Shown: piece after piece, positions 6,801 through 12,853 of the stretch
How the letters are laid out: every line of letters starts with the position of its first letter
How positions within the stretch are numbered: position 1 is the stretch's first letter
Source of the DNA: JBHPHI01 sp042569595
Lineage (GTDB): Bacteria > Patescibacteriota > Microgenomatia > UBA1400 > 2-01-FULL-45-11
Direction of reading: 5' to 3'
DNA length: 12,853 nucleotides
Assembly: GCA_042569595.1 (NCBI GenBank)
Contig: JBHPHI010000023.1
Location: 1 to 12,853 of the forward strand
Notes under the pieces: model-generated
The model's input: only the letters and a program-made list of their open reading frames with translations
Told to the model about the DNA's origin: nothing
Databases searched by the model: none
Translations under genes and position numbers: made by a program

Positions 6801-9800
6801 ATTATTGTTCCAGCGGTTGGTGAGTTTTATCCACGACTGAGTCCAGTTATATGTGTTTGTATTAAACAACCCAAAATCTAACAACCTTATATGTCCTGTT
6901 TGGTTGTCAACTACAAAATTGTCGAAGGACTCTGCTGTTTTTGGGTTGCCTGCAACTCTTGTATCAAACTGAATACCGTATTCTTTATCAAGATCCTTTG
7001 CTAAATTTCCAAGATCTTCTAGTTCTTGGAGTGTTAAGTCTGAGTTAGGTGAAGATATGTCGTATTTATTTATTCTAGTGAAATCAATGTGGTCTGAAAC
7101 AACAACAGACAGTCCTGCTCCATGTAGGTGATAAAGTTCTGTGTTGGGCAATAGGTCTGCAAGTCTAGGATATTTGGTTTCGACTAAGTGATTTATTGCC
7201 GAAATTGTATGTGCGTAAGTTTGCATGCATTCAATTGTTCCACTAAAGCAGTTGTACTCTGACATTAGATCTAGTTTGTGAGACAGCTTTACTACAATTT
7301 CTTTTTGCTTTATTTCCCCATTTTCTGAAAAATGAAGCGTCACTTTATAAGAGAAAAACTCTGATCCCGCTCCAATATACTCTATGTCTTGGTCACTAAT
7401 TTCTCTGTATTCTATTTCGCTTGTTTTTAGTACTGTGTTTCTTACAACCTCAACAACGTGTTCGATTCCATATGGTTCTTGAGAGTTTTCTGGATTAAGG
7501 GATAGTAGGCTGTTTGCTAGTTTTGAAAATATACTCCTATTTGTTTTCAAAGTTCTTAGTGTGTCTGTTGATGGGTTTTTTGGAATTCCTACTTCTTCAA
7601 TAGAATTCATTCTTCCGATTGCAGGATTGATCTTTAAGATGTTTGCTGAAGAAAAGCTTGAAGTTACTAGTTTTATGAGAACTGCCAAGGTGGTTGTGGT
7701 GCCTGTTGGATCGAAAAACATTGTTCCGGCATCTTTTGTGGTTTGGTCGACCTTTTCGGCAATAGAACAACCTGGGCTAGTAACACCCATGCCCGCATGT
7801 GCTTGTTTTACTAGTTTAACTTGACTAAGAAGTGAGCAGTCTTTCTGTTGATTTTCTTTTGGAATTATTAGTTCATCTAAGACTTTTAAAATATTGCCGT
7901 TGAATCTGATAAATAGGTCTTTTATTTTGATTAATGTTTGAGGGGTGTTCTCGTAAGCAATTCCTATCCTAAATACAAAATCTTTTGCTGTTTGAATGAT
8001 TCCTGAAAATCCAGGTAGTTGGTCTGGGTTTTCAATAATGGTGGTTATAAAATTTTCCTCTCCTTTTTCTTTTGATGAGGTAAGCTGAGAAAAAGGATTA
8101 AATATGTCTATCCCTTTATTTATCCCTGACACGATGGCGAGTGAGAGTTTGTTTAATAAGGTATCTTTACCATCACTATATATTGTGTGTTGGAAATATT
8201 TTTCGATACTGAATAATACCCCACCTGCAGGAATAAATGGAAGAATAATCAGTCCTCCAACTATATTTCTTACGGTGGTAACAATTTGATTTATAAGTAG
8301 TCTTACTCCTTCTACTGGGGCGTCAATACCAGAGATTGACACTTCCTCAGGATGCTCTTCACTGATTGAGTTTATAAGTCCATTCCTGGTAAGTTCTTGT
8401 TCTTTGAGAGTGACTTCAGACTGTAGAAGCTCAATTTCTTTTTGTAAAACAGTTTGAAGTGCGGTTAATTGGTTGGCGTCTAGCTCTTCTGCTTCTTCTG
8501 GGAATGAAGCTTTAAACTCGTACGTCTCTTCAATAACTTTATTGATTTCATTATTAAAATCTCTGGCATAACCCAAGCTTTGTTTGGCATATTCTACATA
8601 TATTTTTAACAATCTTGGGTCGCTAGTGTTTGCAATAAGTTCTCTTAATCCTCTTATTTCATCGGTGAAGCTAGGTCGTTTCAATATTTGACGCAATCCT
8701 ACTGGAAGTGATCGAACATCTATACTAAATACTTGCCTTCCTAAGGATAGTATTGAGTGCTTGAAAAATACTATATGTTTCTTTAAAACTGTGTTTACAT
8801 AATCCCAAGACTTTCCTGTAATTGACCATATTGTCCCTCTGCTTACTTGGAAAAACACCCCTATAATAGGTCTCGCCCACCATTTTGCATTTTCAAACCA
8901 CCTACGAAGCTCTTTTTGTGGACTAATACCAATCTTTTTCGCCTCAAGATGAAAAGCTGTTTTTCCGTTTTTATGTGTAACAACATTAGTTCTGTAGGGC
9001 AGAGGTTGGAAGGAAAACATAGATCCCCACGTTTTCATTTGGCTTGCAAGAACAAACGATGCTGTATTTACGTCAAAAACCCCACCGGACGCTCTATTAA
9101 TTACTAGGAAGTTTTTAATTCCGTTGGCAAGGAAATTTGTGGTTTTGGTGATTGCATTTGCAACAGAATTAAATGCCCAAGTAATAATCTTCCCTTGAGC
9201 AATAGAGGTTACTATTGACGTTGAAAATGCAACAACGGTTGGAATGAATGTTCCTGCTTCAAAATACACCTCCCAACCCACCTCAGCAGCCTCAATCCAG
9301 GCCTTCACTCCTAATGGGTCTTCTTTAAACATATAGAAAGAAAATGCGGGAACTAGAACGAATCTTAAAGATACTTTTAGTGAATTAATTATCACTGAGG
9401 TTAGTGCATAAGGTTTTGAATTCATTACGTCAAGAGTCCAACCATTAAATCTTTCTGGTTGACTGAGTTGGTCGTATTCCAAGTTAATTAAAGTTAGTAA
9501 TTTTGCAGTTTCAAGATATTCTTCTTTGTTGCCCTCCTTGTCTTTCCCAAGAGATTTCTCTTGTTTCTCTAGTTGTTTTTTTAGCCTTACTAAATGTAGC
9601 GGTGAAGGAAGTCTTGAGTCATATAACACTAAGGGGGCTTCTTCTCCAGGGATGGAGTGGGTAAATGACATAATAGAAAGTCTTCCGCTTAAAATATCTC
9701 TCACTACCGTCCACGCCTCGTCGCCATATGTGTTCTCTAGATCATGTTTTGCAATAGACCTTGCTCTTTCGTTGATTGTGTTAATGGCTGATATATTTTC

Positions 9801-12800
9801 ATTTCCATCAATTAACCAGGGAGGGGTGGGGATTTCAAAAGCTTTGGTGCCCTGAATCATAAATGCTTCTATCTGACCTGTTCTGCGATTGAAAATGGTT
9901 ATTATTCCTATCTCTCCACTGATAGTGGTTTTGCTGGAAACTTTTTTACCATCAACATAAATATCAATTTGAGGACTTCTTCTAATCTCAACACCTCCAC
10001 TTGGGCCTATTGAAAGTCCTGGTATAAATCTACTGCTTTCCTCTTCTAAAAGATTTGTGGTTGCGGTGGTTTCTTCAGTTCTTGGTCTGTTCTCTTGAAC
10101 TGATCGGATGTATTCTAATGAGCTTATTTGACTTGAAATTTCTTTTTTCAGTTTTGATAGTTTTTGCTCTAATTCAATAGCCCTTCCTACAATGGCCTTT
10201 CGGTTGTCTAGGTTGGCGATAACCCACTCTAGTTTGCTTAAGTGGTCATTTACTGACTTAAGTAATTTATTAAGAGCTTTAATGCCGTTTTTTACTTTGT
10301 TTTTATTTAGATCAGAAACCTGTATATATTTCTCAATTTCCTTTTCTATGTTGTCTGTTTCTTCATCTAGATAATTTTGAGCATTTTTTATATCTCTGTC
10401 TGCTACTGCTAGGTTGTTTTTTGCTTTTCTAGACTTTCCATACCCGATCTTTTCAATGTTTGAGTCTATCTCAATAATACTGAGGGCTGAGTTCTCGGGG
10501 TTATCCACTATCTTGAATGTTATGGTTCCCGAATCAGTATTTATTTCAAGAGCGTCTCCCACTAACAAAGTGCTTGATTCGTTTTCTATTCCTATGGAGT
10601 CAACTACTGCTCCTCTTACAATGTTGACTGTATTTGCACGAACTATTGATCCAGGGTTTCTCCCGACCCTTACCCTAATGGACTTATCGTTTCCACTCCT
10701 GCTTATTCCGCTTAGTTTTATTGGTCCTAGTCGCGCTTCTTGATTATTGGTTCCTGAGCTAATATTGCCAATCAATCCTTTTTTGTTGTGAATTCCGGCC
10801 TGACTTAAATTTTCAATTTCCTCCAGTTGTATTTCTGCTTGCTTAATGAGGCCCTCAAGCTCAGTTAAAAGACTAATGCCGTCAGGGGTGTTGTTGAGAT
10901 AGTCTATTGTTGATCGTTTTGATTCGTACTCTTCAAGAACTCCTTTTAATTGCTTTATCCACTTATTGAGAGCTCTGGGACTCTTGTTGGAAAATCCTAC
11001 TGTTACTGCTTCTGAGGATTTTAGAATTGATCTTGCTTTTTCGGAAACTTGATTTATTGCGGCCATTGCTGGGTCTTGCTTGATTCTTTGTTTCCACTCT
11101 TGAATAGATGTGAGTTGGTCGTTTGTTCCCTTGATTATTTCGGCAACTTCTCGCTCCACTAAATCAACCTTCTCTAAGAGCAGTTTTCTTTCTTTCTCAT
11201 CTTTAATCTTAAATGCCTGTTTTCTTAAATTGCCAACGCTGTTGCCGATTCTATCCAAATCAACCAGTATGGGTTTGAGCCAAAAGATGGCCTTGTTGAA
11301 AGCTCTAACTGTAGTTCTTGGGGAATTTACCACCTTATCGACAATCCCCGAATACCAATGAGCTATCCAAAGCCTGTAATACAAGCCCTCCTCTATGGAT
11401 TTACTCCTTAAAAATACTTTAGTAGCAATAAAGGAAAGAGGTCTTAAAAAGATGTTTAGTTTTTGATAGTTAGTTTTTTCTATACTGATATCTTGGTTTT
11501 GATCGTAGAAAGTATAGGTCTTTTTTGGTCTTTCGTTATAGTTTGTAAGAGGGTTTTTATAGCCTCTAGCTTTTGAATACATACTGATAAATTCGTTCCA
11601 TCTTTTTTGAGGCGTGCTTCTTAATAATCCACCTATTGAATGTAAAATGTTGTCTATTAATTTTATGACGGTCCCATACTTTGTTGGATCTACAATTTCA
11701 GACACCTCTAAGGAAATTTCATAGTTTTTCTGCGAAGTTATTTGATTGCTTTGCTCTTGATCTGTTATAAAATATGTTTGCGCTATTTCTGTAAATTTCT
11801 CTTCTACTTCATCAGCATCTAAGTGAGAATTTTCAGATACAAATAGTACCTGCTCCCTTAATAGGGCTAATGTGTTAGCGGCAATTTGCCCTGGTAGCCT
11901 TATAACGTGCGCTGTTAGTCTTGATGATTTGTCTGAAATCAAATCAATGTTTTTTCGCGAATTGGAGTCATCTCTGCTTCTTAGCTCTTGAATTTCTCTT
12001 ATGAGGAGTCCGGATTCTCTAATTGCTCTTGCTTGGACGATAATGTTTTGTTCAAGGTTTTCAATATCGACTATTAGCGATTCAATTACTGAAATATTTA
12101 ATACTTGTTGTTTTGGTAGTTTCTCGTATATTTCAAACACTTTGGCTCTTACGTTTTTTGCTCGTTTAATTAGTTTCTGACTTGATTCCTTTGCTCTTTC
12201 TAGGTCATCTAATGCTTGAATTTCTTTTAGCTCTTGGGCTGTTTGATTGTTTTCAGACTGAAGTTGTGCGATTTCTTTTAGATGTTTTGTTGTTTCTTCA
12301 AATTCTTTAACTATTTCCTCTTGTTGGAAAATAAAATTATCTACTTGTGAAACAAACGCAGAGTCTATTTGTTTGGCTGCTTTTTTTGCTTCTTGAATTG
12401 CACTTGAGTTGGTTCGGTTTTGATCATCTAAAGAGTTGGTGTTTTCTGAATTATATTTTGCCTCTGTGTTAATAAGGATCAGTTTTTCGAAAGCAGCTCT
12501 TAAGATTCTTAGGTTTTCTATCAAATCTTCTATTTCTTTAACTGCATTTGGGTTTATTTCTGACCTACGCTTTGATAGTAAGTTTTCAAGCTCTTCTATC
12601 TTTTCATTAGCTTCTTCTAATCCTGATTCTGGTGATTCAGACTGAATTTCAGACATGTACAGTCTAAAAGTTTCTGAAAGTTGTCTTCCATCATCTGAAA
12701 GAAAGTCCAGCTCTGATAAATCTACTTCCTTAATTTTTTGTATTTGAAGCTCTTCTCTTGCAACATAATGCCTTCCTTTGTTTATGAAATACTGCTCATC

Positions 12801-12853
12801 TTTTTTGGAAATAATTTGTTTGTTTTTGGACCTAAAAGTAGCGTTCGTCCACT
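3771..12853 (-). CDS. Giant multidomain protein with kinase-like and alpha/beta-hydrolase domains, 5' end outside window
   Basis: One frame of 3,026 codons runs from the right edge to TAA at 3771-3773. Residue numbers here count from the Met codon at 12656-12654, which lacks a Shine-Dalgarno. A further 65 in-frame codons upstream contain no stop and no ATG, GTG or TTG, so the true start lies beyond the window. Order: coiled coils (13-250, about 500-630 and 748-855); a beta-rich block (about 638-740); an unassigned globular stretch (870-1060); hydrophobic segments (1083-1110, 1135-1162, 1262-1279, 1453-1485, 1652-1673); a kinase-like domain (1745-1960); a helical region with CxxC at 2009/2012; an alpha/beta-hydrolase domain (2200-2515); a hydrophobic stretch (2660-2674); an S/T/N/Q-rich linker (2675-2758); and a C-terminal domain. 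Cysteine is absent before 1607. I know no family with this layout. A membrane- or surface-associated role is inferred from size, hydrophobic stretches and paired cysteines; the signal region is not visible. Confidence 0.93.
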   Translation of the reverse strand, partial: WTNATFRSKNKQIISKKDEQYFINKGRHYVAREELQIQKIKEVDLSELDFLSDDGRQLSETFRLYMSEIQSESPESGLEEANEKIEELENLLSKRRSEINPNAVKEIEDLIENLRILRAAFEKLILINTEAKYNSENTNSLDDQNRTNSSAIQEAKKAAKQIDSAFVSQVDNFIFQQEEIVKEFEETTKHLKEIAQLQSENNQTAQELKEIQALDDLERAKESSQKLIKRAKNVRAKVFEIYEKLPKQQVLNISVIESLIVDIENLEQNIIVQARAIRESGLLIREIQELRSRDDSNSRKNIDLISDKSSRLTAHVIRLPGQIAANTLALLREQVLFVSENSHLDADEVEEKFTEIAQTYFITDQEQSNQITSQKNYEISLEVSEIVDPTKYGTVIKLIDNILHSIGGLLRSTPQKRWNEFISMYSKARGYKNPLTNYNERPKKTYTFYDQNQDISIEKTNYQKLNIFLRPLSFIATKVFLRSKSIEEGLYYRLWIAHWYSGIVDKVVNSPRTTVRAFNKAIFWLKPILVDLDRIGNSVGNLRKQAFKIKDEKERKLLLEKVDLVEREVAEIIKGTNDQLTSIQEWKQRIKQDPAMAAINQVSEKARSILKSSEAVTVGFSNKSPRALNKWIKQLKGVLEEYESKRSTIDYLNNTPDGISLLTELEGLIKQAEIQLEEIENLSQAGIHNKKGLIGNISSGTNNQEARLGPIKLSGISRSGNDKSIRVRVGRNPGSIVRANTVNIVRGAVVDSIGIENESSTLLVGDALEINTDSGTITFKIVDNPENSALSIIEIDSNIEKIGYGKSRKAKNNLAVADRDIKNAQNYLDEETDNIEKEIEKYIQVSDLNKNKVKNGIKALNKLLKSVNDHLSKLEWVIANLDNRKAIVGRAIELEQKLSKLKKEISSQISSLEYIRSVQENRPRTEETTATTNLLEEESSRFIPGLSIGPSGGVEIRRSPQIDIYVDGKKVSSKTTISGEIGIITIFNRRTGQIEAFMIQGTKAFEIPTPPWLIDGNENISAINTINERARSIAKHDLENTYGDEAWTVVRDILSGRLSIMSFTHSIPGEEAPLVLYDSRLPSPLHLVRLKKQLEKQEKSLGKDKEGNKEEYLETAKLLTLINLEYDQLSQPERFNGWTLDVMNSKPYALTSVIINSLKVSLRFVLVPAFSFYMFKEDPLGVKAWIEAAEVGWEVYFEAGTFIPTVVAFSTSIVTSIAQGKIITWAFNSVANAITKTTNFLANGIKNFLVINRASGGVFDVNTASFVLASQMKTWGSMFSFQPLPYRTNVVTHKNGKTAFHLEAKKIGISPQKELRRWFENAKWWARPIIGVFFQVSRGTIWSITGKSWDYVNTVLKKHIVFFKHSILSLGRQVFSIDVRSLPVGLRQILKRPSFTDEIRGLRELIANTSDPRLLKIYVEYAKQSLGYARDFNNEINKVIEETYEFKASFPEEAEELDANQLTALQTVLQKEIELLQSEVTLKEQELTRNGLINSISEEHPEEVSISGIDAPVEGVRLLINQIVTTVRNIVGGLIILPFIPAGGVLFSIEKYFQHTIYSDGKDTLLNKLSLAIVSGINKGIDIFNPFSQLTSSKEKGEENFITTIIENPDQLPGFSGIIQTAKDFVFRIGIAYENTPQTLIKIKDLFIRFNGNILKVLDELIIPKENQQKDCSLLSQVKLVKQAHAGMGVTSPGCSIAEKVDQTTKDAGTMFFDPTGTTTTLAVLIKLVTSSFSSANILKINPAIGRMNSIEEVGIPKNPSTDTLRTLKTNRSIFSKLANSLLSLNPENSQEPYGIEHVVEVVRNTVLKTSEIEYREISDQDIEYIGAGSEFFSYKVTLHFSENGEIKQKEIVVKLSHKLDLMSEYNCFSGTIECMQTYAHTISAINHLVETKYPRLADLLPNTELYHLHGAGLSVVVSDHIDFTRINKYDISSPNSDLTLQELEDLGNLAKDLDKEYGIQFDTRVAGNPKTAESFDNFVVDNQTGHIRLLDFGLFNTNTYNWTQSWIKLTNRWNNNMVFRSMLKKLRNQLKTSTQERGGVKEKHLGNEAVNAANLVLGKAEETAKEGSLPQGCTDCSLFVAKIKQLIGKANDPKLSYKKRKEAITEAKALVEDHVMKNIVIQESTRAITETTEALTEKELADMSSEEIESQPKTFGKFGKLTASSIDQRARAITETEQALYAIENAITKIEEGNGAEESTRAKNLRNQLSQEFSNLHEILREVYFRQQYFHNHEQVEVDDWGDVEKVNITKMKIPTTSPDQPRKVLLYSPGYSTYNESIDSISHALATEGYGDYTEVWIAQTTKIPKAINEENNITAPYINEASLIVSAIEKKVVETDDILPLITDETTDKLDITIAGYSAGANISTTLAGMIKAFSPEHTVRQIMFSTTGMTDFAENPLQFLFQNIVQEITQVAGSMFGINTDPSILPEKSGSAIEGLLTQAPLLGKILGRVRALSTFFDLIANKTPIWFKELMQIYSRNPFIDTPGVIRTIVVPANDIMFPVSMLSTEGLDLPEGISPEERQKRIIAHNAGIPTKQVEVIGKEGSFTANHLYPGANSPLMVGKAMEILRESEPAETNPEEIKEFKTKTINTSSYALLASATRELIRSMFTGWNFVEKYIPTLFKRNPKIETNISSQEEASYMVDYLINPKTECVNKPIKFISPQANAQDLSLTEDKGAIICPPWERLVVLSVSLQDTAAGRAYLETLLSAFGNSGKLNKFMFGSWMMLLLRYLYSSNLNQDTTTQTSQPTQSYISFIPTAQQSSLLTDFLQPDFNVTVSPSNEDTFLNPLYPYGSTNTSISGTNNIQKTMENNSLNNDLACQLKMDDPQLAILPGDLGYTEENTNIIENKTVEERWDYLDKKNKLYTATFEKINEIPTHNYASQVRTFNSTEDSISWYLNRETPAELLIELPSELLAVNGVSSESATLLKENQNETTSSHVFIWTNREYSISIQLINDLKEEEALQTLVKMIEVILQKIDSYENECDKNETSWILFDEKKLFRNQRIPSKEAGTFLHAFSTTS
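4383..4634 (-). other. S/T/N/Q-rich low-complexity linker of the giant protein
   Basis: Residues about 2675-2758 are dominated by Ser, Thr, Asn, Gln and Pro (for example QDTTTQTSQPTQS) with few charges. This looks like a flexible spacer after the hydrophobic stretch at 2660-2674. It separates the enzymatic part from a C-terminal domain of roughly 200 residues that shows alternating strands and a final helix (about 2888-2920). Confidence 0.55.
5112..6059 (-). other. Alpha/beta-hydrolase (lipase/esterase-like) domain of the giant protein
   Basis: The domain opens at residue 2200 with KVLLYSPGYSTYNES, a core strand followed by an oxyanion-type loop. The strand DITIAGYSAGA leads into the nucleophile elbow GYSAG with Ser2296. 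The acid is Asp2435 in the strand-loop VVPANDIMFP, and the base is His2488 in TANHLYPG before the last helix. The order and spacing fit a serine hydrolase. About 110 mainly helical, hydrophobic residues between the nucleophile and the acid form a probable lid, as in lipases. The substrate cannot be told; a lipid, ester or peptide are all possible. Confidence 0.82.
6777..7424 (-). other. Protein-kinase-like domain of the giant protein
   Basis: Landmarks of the kinase fold occur in order. The Gly-rich loop is GAGSEFFSYKV starting at Gly1762. The beta-3 Lys is Lys1790 in IVVKLSHK, with Glu1809 exactly 19 residues later, the same spacing as the Lys-Glu pair in protein kinase A. A hinge-like strand (LSVVVSDHIDF) follows. 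A candidate catalytic Asp is Asp1898 in GIQFD, where kinases have HRD. The metal-binding Asn is Asn1913 in DNFVVD, and the DFG motif begins at Asp1927 in RLLDFGLF. Asn to DFG is 14 residues, near the usual 13. Asp to Asn is 15 residues instead of 5, so the catalytic loop carries about ten extra residues. Most active-site residues are present, but activity is uncertain. Substrate is unknown. Confidence 0.72.
8820..9410 (-). other. Cluster of hydrophobic, possibly membrane-inserting segments in the giant protein
   Basis: Three stretches stand out: residues 1083-1110 (9327-9410), 1135-1162 (9171-9254) and 1262-1279 (8820-8873). The first two contain runs such as FVLVPAFSFYMF and FIPTVVAFSTSIVTSIA. 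Each contains a Lys, Arg or polar residue near the centre or edge, so they could be membrane helices or amphipathic membrane-associated helices. Further candidates occur at 1453-1485 (8202-8300), 1652-1673 (7640-7703) and 2660-2674 (about 4635-4679). Confidence 0.5.
10437..10746 (-). other. Beta-rich block inserted between coiled coils of the giant protein
   Basis: Residues about 638-740 change from charged helix to short alternating hydrophobic strands with Gly/Asn/Ser turns (SIRVRVGRNPGSIV, NIVRGAVVDSIGIE, GTITFKIVDN). This looks like a small beta sandwich or barrel. No family is recognised. Coiled coil resumes after it at about residue 748. Confidence 0.5.
11907..12620 (-). other. N-terminal coiled-coil region of the giant protein
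   Basis: Residues about 13-250 (from Met at 12656) are rich in Glu, Lys, Leu, Ile and Gln with heptad-like spacing, for example EKIEELENLLSKRR and LEQNIIVQARAIRE, with almost no Pro or Gly. This is typical of long alpha-helical coiled coil and suggests a stalk or oligomerisation segment. It was read by eye, not scored. Confidence 0.7.

Noticed and set aside
4972..12645. Many plus-strand frames of 60-110 codons opposite the giant gene
   Set aside because: They are Ser/Phe/Leu-rich antisense shadows of the giant frame without ribosome-binding sites or recognisable domains.

Overview
The window comes from an AT-rich bacterial genome that uses the standard stop codons. No in-frame TGA interrupts dnaK or the roughly 3,000-codon reading frame, Trp is TGG, and the 207-aa gene ends in TGA. 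A compact hrcA-grpE-dnaK operon, an HrcA about 100 residues shorter than usual, a small GrpE and a neighbouring giant gene of unknown family together suggest a Patescibacteria/CPR-like lineage. That placement is an inference; nothing here fixes the phylum.

Left third (1-3207). A heat-shock operon on the minus strand reads hrcA (2363-3085), grpE (1873-2346), dnaK (1-1863, cut by the left edge near its C-terminus). Gaps are 9 and 16 bases, each with a strong Shine-Dalgarno sequence. A CIRCE operator (3117-3143, 17 of 18 arm bases canonical) lies upstream of hrcA and overlaps a probable promoter. HrcA should therefore repress its own operon, with DnaK and GrpE forming the chaperone and its nucleotide exchange factor.

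Middle (3208-3831). A single plus-strand gene for a 207-aa protein of unknown function is divergent from the operon. It has no Shine-Dalgarno and may be leaderless. Its last 61 bases overlap the 3' end of the next gene tail to tail.

Right two thirds (3771-12853). One minus-strand reading frame fills the rest of the window and runs off the right edge without a stop or a usable start codon. At least 3,026 residues of one protein are visible. The N-terminal half has coiled coils, a beta-rich insert and no cysteine. The middle has hydrophobic, possibly membrane-inserting segments. The C-terminal half contains a protein-kinase-like fold (Gly loop, Lys, Glu, Asp, Asn and DFG all identifiable, with a 10-residue insertion in the catalytic loop) and then an alpha/beta-hydrolase domain with a complete Ser-Asp-His triad, a short hydrophobic stretch, an S/T/N/Q-rich linker and a C-terminal domain. 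I do not recognise this architecture as a named family. It is the most likely undescribed element here, perhaps a large cell-envelope or host-contact protein. No RNA genes, insertion sequences, CRISPR arrays or clear terminators were seen.
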